Shown: positions 9,607 to 19,343, counted from the first letter of the stretch. The stretch: 64,000 nucleotides of DNA from Desulfitibacter alkalitolerans DSM 16504 (GCF_000620305.1 NZ_JHVU01000027.1:1-64000); one strand, 5' to 3'. Made by a program: numbers and translations. The notes: generated by a model not told the origin, from the sequence alone.

Positions 9607-10632
9607 ATGAACCATTCCCAATGGGAAATACTTAAAAAATGTGCAAATATGGAGGAAATGCAGGAAGTACCAGTAGGTTTAATAGTTGACAGCCCTTGGA
9701 TACCAGGGCATGTTAATATGCCTACAATAGACTATTTTACCATGACAGATAAATGGCTTAATGCAAATATCAAGGTTATTAACGATTTTCCAGAAGTAAT
9801 TTTCTTGCCTGGATTCTGGGTTGAGTACGGTATGGCCTTGGAACCCTCCGCCTTTGGCTGTAAAATAGAGTTCTTTGAAAGCACCACACCAAACATTAAT
9901 CACATTATTGCTTCTACAGAAGAAGTGAGCAAGCTTAAAATTCCAAATCCTAAAACAGATGGGTTAATGCCCTTTGTGCTTTCAATTTATAAAAATATTG
10001 AGCCAAAGGTTAAGGATAAAGGCTATTGTATTAAAACTGTAGCTGCCAGGGGACCTTTAACACTTGCATCGCATCTTATGGGATTGACCAACTTTTTAAT
10101 TGGGTTAAAAACAGATCCTGAAAATACACATAAGTTTATTAAAATAACTACAAAGACAGTAAAGGAATGGTTACAAGCACAAGCTGAGATCTTAAGTGAA
10201 GTAGAAGGCATTATGGTTTTAGATGACATTGTTGGTTTTCTCTCAAAGGAAGATTATTTGGAATTTGCTCACCCATATATGAAGGAGATTTTTGAGGCAT
10301 TTCCAAATTGCATCAAGATGTACCATAACGATACTGATAATATAGTATTCATGCCATATCTAGAAGACTTAAAGGTTAATATTTTTAATTTCACCCATTT
10401 AAGGGATGTGTGCAAGGTTAGGGAATTAGTTGGTGATAAAGTTTGTTTACTGGGGAATGTAGCGCCTTTAGACGTCCTAACTAAAGGGGACTATAATACA
10501 GTAAAGGATGCGGCACAAGAAATAATTAAGTCTCATGGGGAAAAGGGTCTTATTCTGTCTGCTGGGGGAGGTACTTCACCAGGTACTCCCGGAGGTAATA
10601 TTTCTGCTTTAATCGATGCTGCTAAAAGTTAA
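9607..10632 (+). CDS. URO-D superfamily protein lacking the zinc motif, cluster A
   Basis: 341 residues from the ATG at 9607, which follows GGGAGGAA; an upstream in-frame start would overlap the previous gene by about 60 bases. URO-D-like blocks include VAARGPLTLASHLMG, FLSKEDYLEFAHPYMKEIF, CLLGNVAPLDVLTKG and the glycine-rich end LSAGGGTSPGTPGGN. Where the methyltransferase members have H-x-C it has H-N-D (His240, Asp242), and the distal Cys is absent, so it probably does not bind zinc in the same way. It may be a decarboxylase, lyase or partner subunit; function unknown. Confidence 0.78.
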   Translation: MNHSQWEILKKCANMEEMQEVPVGLIVDSPWIPGHVNMPTIDYFTMTDKWLNANIKVINDFPEVIFLPGFWVEYGMALEPSAFGCKIEFFESTTPNINHIIASTEEVSKLKIPNPKTDGLMPFVLSIYKNIEPKVKDKGYCIKTVAARGPLTLASHLMGLTNFLIGLKTDPENTHKFIKITTKTVKEWLQAQAEILSEVEGIMVLDDIVGFLSKEDYLEFAHPYMKEIFEAFPNCIKMYHNDTDNIVFMPYLEDLKVNIFNFTHLRDVCKVRELVGDKVCLLGNVAPLDVLTKGDYNTVKDAAQEIIKSHGEKGLILSAGGGTSPGTPGGNISALIDAAKS

Positions 10633-10638
10633 TTTTTA

Positions 10639-10754
10639 TCAATAGCACGTGACTTCACTGAGATAATTGAGCAGCTTTATTCTTAGCTTCTGATTACGCT
10701 AATCATATTACAGGTGAAGTAATAGAGATAAATGGTGGACTACTAATGGACTAA
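10639..10754 (+). pseudogene. Relic of a short-chain dehydrogenase/reductase C-terminus
   Basis: The gap between two intact genes holds the tail of an SDR enzyme. Frame one reads IARDFTEII (about 10642-10668); after a frame change near 10669 the text continues AALFLASDYANHITGEVIEI and NGGLLMD to a TAA at 10752-10754. LFLASD...ITG...INGG is the C-terminal signature of classical SDRs. No Rossmann part is left. The next gene starts 13 bases later and its ribosome site abuts the relic. An SDR was evidently once part of this operon and has been deleted. Confidence 0.8.
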
Positions 10755-10767
10755 GGGGGATCCTTAA

Positions 10768-12024
10768 GTGAGAATTACAGATTTAAGTCAATTAAGAAAC
10801 ATTTTAAATAAAGAAATATCCGAAATAAAAGTTACAGATATCCATACCCACATTTATTCAGCAGACTTTAAAGGGCTTTTTTTATGGGGTATAGATGAAT
10901 TACTGACATATCATTATGTGCTTGCAGAGTACTTCAGAGTGTCTGACATGGACTATGGAAGGTTTTTTAAGCTTTCTAAAGAGGAACAGGCGAACTTAAT
11001 ATGGCAGGAGCTCTTTGTAAATCGCTCGCCAATTAGCGAAGCCCAAAGGGGTGTTATAACAGTACTTGATAAACTGGGGTTAGATGTATCATCTAAGGAT
11101 ATAGATTATCTAAGAGCATACTTTAAGTCCATGAATATAAATGAATACTTAACCAGGGTGTTTGACCTTGCTGGAGTAAGGTGTGTGGTGATGACAAACG
11201 ACCCCTTTGATAAAGAAGAAGCCAGCATCTGGAATAAAACAGGCAATAGCGATTCAAGGTTTAAAGCAGCTTTAAGAATTGATCCTTTGCTTAATAACTA
11301 TCAAGAAACATATAAAGACCTGAAAGGGATGGGTTATAATGTTGAGCTGGATTTAAGCACAGAAAGCCTGGAAGAAATTAAAAGATTTTTATTTGAATGG
11401 GCCACAAAAATTCAGGCACTATATATGGCCGTATCTCTGCCTCCAGATTTTATTATGGAGGATAAGTCTACTAGGACCCATATAATTAAAAAATGTGTAA
11501 TGCCAGTTTGCGCAGAGCTTAATATCCCAATGGCATTGATGATAGGAGTCAAAAGGGGGGTTAACAGCAAACTTGAATTAGCCGCAGATTCTCTAGGCAA
11601 AGCATCTATCAAACCCGTAGAGTATTTATGCAAAAACTATCCTAAAAATAAATTTATGGTAACAATGCTCTCAAGAGAAAACCAGCATGAATTAGCTGTA
11701 ACAGCTAGAAAATTTAGAAACCTAATGGTGTTTGGCTGCTGGTGGTTTACCAATATCCCCAGCATTGTTGAGGAAATTACAAAAATGCGTATAGAACTTC
11801 TTGGAGCATCCTTTATCCCCCAGCATTCAGATGTAAGGGTTCTTGAGCAGCTAATTTATAAATGGGAGCATTCCAGACAAATCATAGCCAATGTTCTCCT
11901 GGAAAAGTATTCGTATCTGGTAAAAAGTAATTGGGAAGTAACAGAGGAAGATATTAAAAGAGACATTGATGCTCTTTTCAATAAAAATTTTTGGGATTTC
12001 ATAGACGCAAAATTTACTGCTTAG
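10768..12024 (+). CDS. UxaC-like uronate isomerase family protein, cluster A
   Basis: 418 residues, GTG start after AAGGGGGA. It is a divergent, shorter relative of glucuronate/galacturonate isomerase UxaC (about 470 residues in E. coli). Shared landmarks: the metal-binding TDIHTHI block, VVMTNDPFD (UxaC: TTDDPID), MLSRENQHEL, FGCWWF (UxaC: FGSGWWF) and PQHSDVR, which takes the place of the catalytic TDSRS. It belongs to the amidohydrolase superfamily. A close paralogue lies in cluster B. The following genes UxuB-like and UxuA use the product fructuronate, so an aldose-to-ketose isomerisation of glucuronate or a derivative is the simplest role. The divergence leaves room for a modified substrate. 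Confidence 0.78.
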   Translation: MRITDLSQLRNILNKEISEIKVTDIHTHIYSADFKGLFLWGIDELLTYHYVLAEYFRVSDMDYGRFFKLSKEEQANLIWQELFVNRSPISEAQRGVITVLDKLGLDVSSKDIDYLRAYFKSMNINEYLTRVFDLAGVRCVVMTNDPFDKEEASIWNKTGNSDSRFKAALRIDPLLNNYQETYKDLKGMGYNVELDLSTESLEEIKRFLFEWATKIQALYMAVSLPPDFIMEDKSTRTHIIKKCVMPVCAELNIPMALMIGVKRGVNSKLELAADSLGKASIKPVEYLCKNYPKNKFMVTMLSRENQHELAVTARKFRNLMVFGCWWFTNIPSIVEEITKMRIELLGASFIPQHSDVRVLEQLIYKWEHSRQIIANVLLEKYSYLVKSNWEVTEEDIKRDIDALFNKNFWDFIDAKFTA

Positions 12025-12098
12025 CAAGTTTAAAGATTAATATATTTAACTATTAATATTGATTGAGCAAACGTTTTTTTGGCTGGGAGGAATTTGGC

Positions 12099-13724
12099 TT
12101 GACATTGAAATTGAGCATAGAGAGTTTAAAAGAAAGGGAACCATGGACTGAAGCAGAAATAGAACTGCCAAAATTTGATTATGAAAAGATGGTAGTTGAA
12201 ACAATGGAAAACCCAAAATGGGTGCACTTTGGAGCAGGTAATATTTTTAGAGGATTTATTGCCATGCTGCAGCAAAAAGTTCTAAACATGGGCATGGACA
12301 ATACAGGAATTATTGCAGTAGAGGCATACGATTATGAAATTATTGATAAAATCTATAAACCTCATGACAACCTTGGCCTGCTGGTTATTATGAATGGTAA
12401 TGGTATATTAGAGAAGACGGTAGTTGGGAGTATAGCCGATACACTGGCAGCAGATGTTAACAGAAAAAGTGACTGGTCTAAGCTAAAAGAGATTTTTAAA
12501 AAACCATCACTGCAGATGGCCAGCTTAACTATAACTGAAAAGGGTTATAGCTTAAAAGATGCATCAGATGAATTTTTTGAAGATGTTCAAAGAGATATTG
12601 TTAACGGCCCCGAAAATCCAACACATATAATGTCCAAGATTGTTTCTCTTGCATACATTAGATACAAAAATGGAGAGCTCCCCATTGCCTTTGTCAGCAT
12701 GGATAATTGTTCCCATAACGGTGATATTCTTCATAAATCACTCAAAACCATTGCAGATGAGTGGGTAAAAAATGGCTTAATTGAAAGGGGATTTCTTGCA
12801 TACATTGATGACCCAAGTAAAGTTGCTTTCCCATGGTCCATGATTGATAAGATTACACCTAGACCATCTGAGAGTGTAAAAGCATATCTGGATTCTATTG
12901 GTTTTACGGACACAGAAATTGTTTGTACAGATAAGAATACCTTTATAGCTCCCTTTGTTAATGCTGAAGGTCCGGAATACCTGGTTATAGAAGACAATTT
13001 TCCAAATGGGCGAATGCCCCTGGAGCTAGTTGGGGTTTTTTTTACAGATAGAGACACAGTAGACAAAGTAGAAAAGATGAAGGTCTGTACATGCCTTAAT
13101 CCACTTCATACAACACTAGCAGTATTTGGCTGCTTACTAGGGTATAAGCTTATAGCAGATGAAATGAAAGATAGCTGTTTGAAAAGGTTGGTTGAAGGAG
13201 TTGGGTATGATGAAGGCCTGCCGGTTGTAATAGTTCCAGGTATATTTAGTCCCAAGGAATTTATTAAAGAAGTAATAGAAGAGAGATTTCCCAATCCATA
13301 TATTCCAGATACACCGCAGAGGATAATTACTGACACCTCACAGAAGATGGCTATAAGATTTGGGGAAACAATAAAGGCTTACCGTGATAGAGATGATTTA
13401 GAACCTGCAGAACTCAAATATATCCCCCTTGTGATTGCTGGATGGTGTAGATATCTATTAGGCCTTGATGATGAGGGCAAGGAAATGGAGCTTAGTCCTG
13501 ATCCAATGGCAGAAGAGTTAAGGGCATATACTGCAGAAATCAAATTAGGCCATGTGGAAACTGTTGGAGAGAAGCTGCGACATGTTCTTTCAAATGAAGC
13601 TTTATTTGGATTAAATCTATACGAAGTTGGTTTGGGAGAAAAGATTGAGGAATACTTCAAGGAAATGATAGCAGGTAAAAATTCCGTCAGAGAAACACTT
13701 CGGAAACATTTGGATAAATGTTAG
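12099..13724 (+). CDS. uxuB: Mannitol dehydrogenase-family oxidoreductase, probable fructuronate reductase
   Basis: About 541 residues from the TTG at 12099, which follows GGGAGG at 8-base spacing; the TTG at 12063 lacks a ribosome site. Long-chain polyol dehydrogenase family: WVHFGAGNIFRGF is the nucleotide-binding start, and K-x5-N-x2-H (KVCTCLNPLHTT) supplies the family's catalytic Lys and substrate-binding Asn and His. Placement directly before mannonate dehydratase suggests NADH-dependent reduction of fructuronate to mannonate. It is about 55 residues longer than E. coli UxuB. Other polyol or aldonate dehydrogenase activities cannot be excluded. Confidence 0.8.
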   Translation: MTLKLSIESLKEREPWTEAEIELPKFDYEKMVVETMENPKWVHFGAGNIFRGFIAMLQQKVLNMGMDNTGIIAVEAYDYEIIDKIYKPHDNLGLLVIMNGNGILEKTVVGSIADTLAADVNRKSDWSKLKEIFKKPSLQMASLTITEKGYSLKDASDEFFEDVQRDIVNGPENPTHIMSKIVSLAYIRYKNGELPIAFVSMDNCSHNGDILHKSLKTIADEWVKNGLIERGFLAYIDDPSKVAFPWSMIDKITPRPSESVKAYLDSIGFTDTEIVCTDKNTFIAPFVNAEGPEYLVIEDNFPNGRMPLELVGVFFTDRDTVDKVEKMKVCTCLNPLHTTLAVFGCLLGYKLIADEMKDSCLKRLVEGVGYDEGLPVVIVPGIFSPKEFIKEVIEERFPNPYIPDTPQRIITDTSQKMAIRFGETIKAYRDRDDLEPAELKYIPLVIAGWCRYLLGLDDEGKEMELSPDPMAEELRAYTAEIKLGHVETVGEKLRHVLSNEALFGLNLYEVGLGEKIEEYFKEMIAGKNSVRETLRKHLDKC

Positions 13725-13758
13725 AAAAAATTAGTTGATTAGAGAGGTGAGAAGGACA

Positions 13759-14805
13759 ATGAAAATGACCTTTAGGTGGTATGGAGATGACGATCAGGTG
13801 CCATTGGAGTACATCAGGCAGATTCCTGGAATGTATGGTATTGTATCAGCTGTGTATGATGTGCCTGTTGGAGAGGTATGGCCCCTTGATAAAATAAAAG
13901 CACTTAAAGATAAGGTAGAAAAACATGGTCTGGCATTAGAAGTAATTGAAAGCGTTCCGGTGCATGAAGACATTAAAATGGGCTTGCCATCACGGAATCG
14001 ACTTATTGAAAATTACGGCCAGACATTAAGAAATCTCTCAAGGGCAGGAATTAAAGTTGTGTGCTATAACTTCATGCCGGTTTTTGACTGGACTAGATCC
14101 CAGCTTGATTATGAGCTTGCAGATGGTTCATCAGTTCTAATATATGATGAAGAAGATGTAAAGAGGATGAATCCTGCCACAGGAGACTTAAATCTACCTG
14201 GTTGGGATACCAGCTATACAAGGGAGAGCATTCAAGCCGTTCTTGAGAAGTACCAATCCATATCAGAAGAAGACCTTTGGGCTAATTTAAAGTATTTTTT
14301 AGAACGTATTATTAAAACAGCTGAAGAGGTCAACATTAAAATGGCTATTCATCCAGACGATCCCCCATGGTCAATTTTTGGTCTACCAAGGATAATAACC
14401 AGCAAGGAAAACCTGGAAAGATTCATCAATCTAGTAGACAGCCCTTGCAATGGACTTACATTGTGCTCGGGATCCCTAGGTGTATCTTTTGATAATGATA
14501 TTCCTGCTATAATACGTCATTTTGGAGCAAAGGGTAAAATTCATTTTGCCCATGTGAGAAATGTGAAAATAACTGGTGATAAGTGTTTTGAAGAAGCCTC
14601 CCACAAAAGCTCAGATGGTTCCCTTGACATGGTTGAAATAATGAAAGCATATCATGACGTTGGCTTTGATGGTTATGTTCGTCCGGATCATGGTAGAATG
14701 ATCTGGGGTGAAAAAGGACGCCCAGGCTATGGGCTCTATGACAGAGCACTAGGTGCAGTCTACCTCAATGGTATATGGGAAACTCTTGAAAAGACATGTA
14801 GATAG
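13759..14805 (+). CDS. uxuA: Mannonate dehydratase
   Basis: 348 residues from the ATG at 13759 behind AGGTGAGAAGG. Dehydrates mannonate to 2-keto-3-deoxygluconate. Typical UxuA text: [20 protein letters not shown], the metal-binding IHPDDPPW block, [16 protein letters not shown] and [10 protein letters not shown] near the end. Normal family length. It is the last gene of cluster A, closed by a terminator 52 bases downstream. The kinase and aldolase needed for the product are not in this window. Confidence 0.95.
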   Translation: MKMTFRWYGDDDQVPLEYIRQIPGMYGIVSAVYDVPVGEVWPLDKIKALKDKVEKHGLALEVIESVPVHEDIKMGLPSRNRLIENYGQTLRNLSRAGIKVVCYNFMPVFDWTRSQLDYELADGSSVLIYDEEDVKRMNPATGDLNLPGWDTSYTRESIQAVLEKYQSISEEDLWANLKYFLERIIKTAEEVNIKMAIHPDDPPWSIFGLPRIITSKENLERFINLVDSPCNGLTLCSGSLGVSFDNDIPAIIRHFGAKGKIHFAHVRNVKITGDKCFEEASHKSSDGSLDMVEIMKAYHDVGFDGYVRPDHGRMIWGEKGRPGYGLYDRALGAVYLNGIWETLEKTCR

Positions 14806-14857
14806 GATAAATTATTAGAAAAAACCTCCTCCCTCAAAATATAATAGTATAACGGCT

Positions 14858-14887
14858 AAACACCCAGGGCTTTTCTGGGTGTTTTCC
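14858..14887 (+). terminator. Terminator closing cluster A
   Basis: AAACACCCAG pairs with CTGGGTGTTT around a short loop, with T-residues in the 3' arm, 52 bases after the mannonate dehydratase stop. Confidence 0.8.
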
Positions 14888-15005
14888 ATTATAGTGATTA
14901 GGTAGCAAGTTATGGTTTTAGAGTCTCTTTCAATACTAGAAGGATTTTATACTGCATATACAGAATTATTTTGTAAATATATGTGTAAATAATGAGGGCT
15001 AGTGG

Positions 15006-16502
15006 ATGAAAATCAGCTTTTTTGTAAATAAATCAATTAAATTTAGACTGGTAATAATCTTATTAATCATTGTCTTAACAATAATATTTGGCTTGGGTGT
15101 GTCTATGTATAACCAACAAGTCATAGCCAAGGAATTTAATCGCTTCATAAGTAATAACACAAGCATGAACCTTTTATCAATGGAGATTAAAAGAGCGGAG
15201 GAGAGCTTAGAAAAATATCTAAGAAGCAGGAATATGAACGACTGGTTTGATTACAACACCAGCAATATTAGAATTACACATACCTTAGGGGGAATCCGCA
15301 GCGAAATAGGAGACGATAACAAAAATCTATTCTACTTCCGTACTTTAAGTAACATGCATGAGCTGCAGCAGGAATTAGCTGAGGAATTGATAGGCTATGA
15401 AGAACTTAAGCCAGAAGTGTACTCAAAAATATCTTATCTAAGGACATTATATTCATTCATGGACAAGCAGGCACAGGAATTAGCTATATCTTACCTGGAA
15501 TTGAGCAGTTCTCAGTATAGTGAGATATTAGAGAGGTCTCAGGAAAACACCAATAGAATTTTTGCTGTAATCCTTACTTTTAGTACCATGGCCATAATGC
15601 TGTCTGTGATTCTCACTTTGGATATCACATCAACATTAAGCAGGTTATCTTCTAGTGCAAGGCAGCTGTCCCATGGGAACTTTGATGTGCCCGACATTAA
15701 ATCAAGCAATTATGAAGAATTAAACACCTTAGCAACTGCCTTTAACAACATGAAAAAGGATATTAAATCATATATCCATGAACTACATGAAAAAGTAGAG
15801 ATAGAATTACAATTAAATGAAGAAAAGCTCAATAATATTGAAAAAAGCAAGTTGCTGAAGGAAGCGCAGCTATTGACACTGCAGATGCAGATGAACCCCC
15901 ATTTTCTTTTCAATACGCTAAACATGATAAGCAGAATGGCCATGTTTGAGGACAATGCTACCACTATCAAGTTAATTGAAGCTATTTCAGAGATAGTTCG
16001 CTATAATCTAGAGAATAAAGGAAAGGTGGTACCCCTAGAAAAAGAGCTGGATGTGGTTAGGGCCTATACTTATATTCAGGAAATGAGATACCAGGACAGG
16101 ATGTCCTTATCTTTGAATATAAACGGTGACGTAAGCCATGTTACCATCCCTCCCATGATATTGCAGCCAATTGTTGAAAATGCCGTCAAACATGGTTTAA
16201 GGGATACCAATAAGGATGGAATGATTAGTATTGATGTAAATAATATACAAGGATATGTTACAATTTCCGTAACTGACAATGGAGTAGGAATAGCCCCTGG
16301 TGACCTAGAGAATATTTTAGCCGGCAATCCATCTGAAGACAAGTCCGATAGCAGGACGAGCATTGGTATTGTAAACGTAAAAAATAGACTAGAACTGCAT
16401 TTTGAACAACAAAACCTTTTTGATATCAAGAGCAGCCCAGGACAAGGCACAACAGTTACGATTAAGGTACCATTAGAAGGGGAGGTGTTGACTGATGCTT
16501 AG
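15006..16502 (+). CDS. YesM-type sensor histidine kinase
   Basis: 498 residues. Two transmembrane segments (about 14-33 and 183-206) frame an extracytoplasmic helical sensor; then come a HAMP linker, a coiled coil and the LytS/YesM-type kinase core with MNPHFLFNTLN (phospho-acceptor His299), PPMILQPIVENAVKHG (N box) and VTDNGVGI (G1 box). The ATG follows GAGGGCTAG. It overlaps its response regulator gene by eight bases. Kinases of this class usually sense sugars or their binding proteins and control the neighbouring transporter, here the TRAP system of cluster B. Confidence 0.93.
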   Translation: MKISFFVNKSIKFRLVIILLIIVLTIIFGLGVSMYNQQVIAKEFNRFISNNTSMNLLSMEIKRAEESLEKYLRSRNMNDWFDYNTSNIRITHTLGGIRSEIGDDNKNLFYFRTLSNMHELQQELAEELIGYEELKPEVYSKISYLRTLYSFMDKQAQELAISYLELSSSQYSEILERSQENTNRIFAVILTFSTMAIMLSVILTLDITSTLSRLSSSARQLSHGNFDVPDIKSSNYEELNTLATAFNNMKKDIKSYIHELHEKVEIELQLNEEKLNNIEKSKLLKEAQLLTLQMQMNPHFLFNTLNMISRMAMFEDNATTIKLIEAISEIVRYNLENKGKVVPLEKELDVVRAYTYIQEMRYQDRMSLSLNINGDVSHVTIPPMILQPIVENAVKHGLRDTNKDGMISIDVNNIQGYVTISVTDNGVGIAPGDLENILAGNPSEDKSDSRTSIGIVNVKNRLELHFEQQNLFDIKSSPGQGTTVTIKVPLEGEVLTDA

Positions 16503-18027
16503 ACTGCTCATTGCAGAAGACGAGCTTATTGAGAGAAAATCTCTAAGGTTTCTTATATCCAAGTATTATCAAGGGGAGATAGAGATTGTTGGTGAGGCAG
16601 CAGATGGAAAACATGCCCATGAGCTTGCTGTAGAATTAAAACCGGACATTATTCTAATGGACATCCAGATGCCATTAATGGACGGACTGCAGGCTTCAGA
16701 AATGATTAAGGCCAACCATCCAGATGTTGAGATACTTATTCTAACGGCATACAGCTATTTTGACTATGCTAAAAAAGCCATAGGAATCGGAATAAGCGAT
16801 TATTTGGTCAAACCATACTCGGATGAAAAGCTCTGTGAAGCAATGGATAAAATTATTCAAGAGATTAGAACGAAAAAGAGTCAACGGCTTAAAAATAAGG
16901 AACTCCAAAAACAGGTAAAAAGTCTCAGGTTCTTCATAGAAAAGGAAATAATCTTAGACATCATTCATGGAGCTAACTTGACACAAGGTAAAATCGAAAT
17001 GTATAAAAGCATGTTAAACATTCAGGATGAAACGGCAGCTTGCATGATCATTAGAACTGAAACTGACCACAGCCTACAGAATGATAAACTACTAAGGGCA
17101 GCTAAAGACCATCTGAAGTCTTATGCAAAGGGACTAATAGGCTTTAGCTTTTACAAGGACATGGTTTTAGTGCTATATGGTGACCAAATAAATACTGCCA
17201 TCAACAGTGGCCCATTTAAAGATGCAGTTAGTAGCCTTGAATTATATCTAAAGCAAAACTATGAACTTACGATTAGTATTGGCCTAGGTTCTGTTTCCTC
17301 CAGCTTTTCTGAGATGCATTTATCCTATGCCCAAGCGAGAGAATATCTTGATATCAAGCTCACTAAAGGTAGTGCTGATAAAAACAGGTCCTTTATCTAC
17401 GAAAAGGAATTACATTTATGCGAGAGCATAATTAACCAGGATCTAGATGGAGCCATTAAGGTCTTTAAAGAGTTATTTTATTATTGTAAGGGCCTACCAA
17501 ATTTAAATATAAATAACTATGTTAAGCAGTTGACAGTATTAATTGATAGAAACATTAACCAGTTTTTCGGACATGGTTTCAAATTAAAAGATGTTGAAAT
17601 TATTCATGGTGAAATTGATAATCTAACAGATTCTAAAGAGATGATAATTTATTTCGAAAAACTCCTTAGCGATATGGTTTTAACGATTACTGAACATAAA
17701 AAGGATCGGACACAGCAGGTAATTCATGTGGTCAAGGAATATATTGATGACAATTATGCAGACAGCAGCCTGTCGCTAAATCAAGTAGCAGATTATATTG
17801 GCATAAGCTCTTTTTATCTAAGTAAATGTTTTAAAAAGGTAGAAGGTATAAACTTTAAGGAGTATTTAATCAAGGTTAGAATTAATAGAGCTAAACACCT
17901 GATGAGGGTGGAGAAGAAAACAGTTCAAGAGGCTGCTTTTGCAGTGGGATATACAGATCCTAACTATTTTAGCAGAGCCTTTAAAAACTATGTTGGGGTT
18001 TCTCCGAAGGAGTATACAAACAAATAA
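16495..18027 (+). CDS. YesN-type response regulator with AraC DNA-binding domain
   Basis: 510 residues. N-terminal receiver domain with the phospho-acceptor Asp56 in ILMDIQMP and a conserved Lys in DYLVKPYS; a middle region of about 270 residues; then a C-terminal AraC/XylS double helix-turn-helix (SLSLNQVADYIGISSFYLSK and VQEAAFAVGYTDPNYFSRAF). Translationally coupled to the kinase by overlap. It is likely to activate the TRAP operon beginning 167 bases downstream, where two direct repeats sit next to a promoter-like sequence. Confidence 0.93.
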   Translation: MLRLLIAEDELIERKSLRFLISKYYQGEIEIVGEAADGKHAHELAVELKPDIILMDIQMPLMDGLQASEMIKANHPDVEILILTAYSYFDYAKKAIGIGISDYLVKPYSDEKLCEAMDKIIQEIRTKKSQRLKNKELQKQVKSLRFFIEKEIILDIIHGANLTQGKIEMYKSMLNIQDETAACMIIRTETDHSLQNDKLLRAAKDHLKSYAKGLIGFSFYKDMVLVLYGDQINTAINSGPFKDAVSSLELYLKQNYELTISIGLGSVSSSFSEMHLSYAQAREYLDIKLTKGSADKNRSFIYEKELHLCESIINQDLDGAIKVFKELFYYCKGLPNLNINNYVKQLTVLIDRNINQFFGHGFKLKDVEIIHGEIDNLTDSKEMIIYFEKLLSDMVLTITEHKKDRTQQVIHVVKEYIDDNYADSSLSLNQVADYIGISSFYLSKCFKKVEGINFKEYLIKVRINRAKHLMRVEKKTVQEAAFAVGYTDPNYFSRAFKNYVGVSPKEYTNK

Positions 18028-18036
18028 TGGATATGT

Positions 18037-18083
18037 AAAAAGTTGGTGTCCTTACTAAAAGGCATCAACTTTTCACCTTTTTT
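18037..18083 (+). terminator. Terminator after the two-component genes
   Basis: AAAAGTTGGTG pairs with CATCAACTTTT (one G-T pair), followed by CACCTTTTTT. It isolates the regulatory pair from the TRAP operon, which therefore needs its own promoter. Confidence 0.75.
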
Positions 18084-18091
18084 AATCAGGG

Positions 18092-18154
18092 ACAACTAAG
18101 TCTAGGAAATAACAACTAATTCCATGGTTTACATCTGAGGTGCTCTGGTATACT
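18092..18154 (+). promoter_or_regulatory. Candidate activator sites and promoter of the cluster B TRAP operon
   Basis: Two copies of ACAACTAA lie at 18092-18099 and 18112-18119, exactly 20 bases apart, the spacing expected for AraC-type activators binding one face of the helix. Eight bases further is a TTTACA (18128-18133) and, after a short 15-base gap, TATACT (18149-18154). The suboptimal spacing fits an activator-dependent promoter. Assignment to the YesN-type regulator just upstream is an inference. Confidence 0.45.
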
Positions 18155-18193
18155 TGCCATGTAATTAACAAAATATTCTGAGGAGGTCATAAA

Positions 18194-19240
18194 ATGTTGT
18201 TTAAAAGAAATGGAATAGTCTTGTTAACGTTTATTCTCTTAATTGGGTTAGCCTTTTTAGTTGGTGGATGTGGAGGAAACACAGCAAACAATCCAGAGCC
18301 AAGCCCAGCTCAACCAGTTAAGGAGGAGAAGATTGTATTAAAACTAGGTGAGTTAAATCCAGATACACATGTTATGACTATAGCTTTTAGAGAGTTCGCA
18401 AGAATCGTAGAGGATAAAACAGATGGAAGAATTGTTGTTGAGGTGTTTCCTGCAGGTCAGTTAGGCGATCAGCAGACCATGATCCAAGCATTGCAAATGG
18501 GAGCGCTAGATATTTACAGGACAAATCCATCCTTTTTAGCAGACCTTGGAATGGAAAAAATGAACGTTTTTCACCTGCCATTTCTATTTAGAGATGTAGA
18601 TCACTGCTGGGATGTATTAAATGGACCCATTGGTGAGGAGTTTTTAAGGGTAGTTGATGACTCAGACAGAAAAATGATTGGCTTTGGTTACTTTGCTGAA
18701 AGTCCACGTAACTTTTTCTTTAGGAACAAGGTGGTAACCAGTATAGCTGACATGAAGGGTTTAAAGATTAGGGTCCCACAAAGTCAGATGTATTTGGATA
18801 TTGTTGAAGCATTTGGAGCAAGTCCAACTCCCTTAGCCTATGCTGAGCTTTATAGTGCATTACAAACAGGTGTTGTAGATGGAGCAGAAAACCCACTTAC
18901 AGGTTATTTCGTAAACAAATTCTATGAAGTAGCACCCTACTATACTTTAAATGGACATGAACTAGCTCCAAGTGTGATTATGTTCTCTGAATTGAGCTGG
19001 AGAAAACTTAGTGAAAGTGACCAAACATTACTTAGAGAATCCATGAGAGAAGCTGAAAGGTATATGCGCTCATTATCTGCTCAAAAGGATAAGGAAGCCA
19101 TTGATGCCATGCTGGCAGCAGGTGTAACAATATCTGAAATTGATAATCATCAGGAGTGGGTTGATGCAGTAACTCCCTTATATGAAAAATATGGTGCAAA
19201 ATACCTGGATGTTATTGAAAGAATTCAGAATGTAAAATAG
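18194..19240 (+). CDS. dctP: TRAP transporter substrate-binding lipoprotein (DctP family), cluster B
   Basis: 348 residues with a lipoprotein signal ending LVGGC (Cys26 acylated). Receptor landmarks: GRIVVEVFPAGQLGDQ, the MKGLKIRVPQSQMY stretch with the carboxylate-binding Arg, and ELYSALQTGVVDGAENP. Strong ribosome site GAGGAGG. Clearly a different paralogue from the cluster A receptor, so a different ligand is likely; the operon holds the galacturonate-branch genes. A hairpin separates it from dctQ, which would favour extra receptor synthesis. Confidence 0.95.
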   Translation: MLFKRNGIVLLTFILLIGLAFLVGGCGGNTANNPEPSPAQPVKEEKIVLKLGELNPDTHVMTIAFREFARIVEDKTDGRIVVEVFPAGQLGDQQTMIQALQMGALDIYRTNPSFLADLGMEKMNVFHLPFLFRDVDHCWDVLNGPIGEEFLRVVDDSDRKMIGFGYFAESPRNFFFRNKVVTSIADMKGLKIRVPQSQMYLDIVEAFGASPTPLAYAELYSALQTGVVDGAENPLTGYFVNKFYEVAPYYTLNGHELAPSVIMFSELSWRKLSESDQTLLRESMREAERYMRSLSAQKDKEAIDAMLAAGVTISEIDNHQEWVDAVTPLYEKYGAKYLDVIERIQNVK

Positions 19241-19259
19241 TTGTTTGAAATTTAAACTG

Positions 19260-19294
19260 TTAGGGCTAATCAAATATCACCAGATTAGCCCTAA
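19260..19294 (+). promoter_or_regulatory. Hairpin between dctP and dctQ (cluster B)
   Basis: A perfect 12-bp inverted repeat, TTAGGGCTAATC and GATTAGCCCTAA, with an 11-base loop, 19 bases after the dctP stop. Only AT-rich sequence without a solid T-run follows, so partial termination or 3'-end protection of the dctP message is likelier than complete termination. Confidence 0.6.
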
Positions 19295-19343
19295 ATTATT
19301 ATTAAATTCGTTCAACTGCTGAAAAATTAGGGGGATTAATAAA

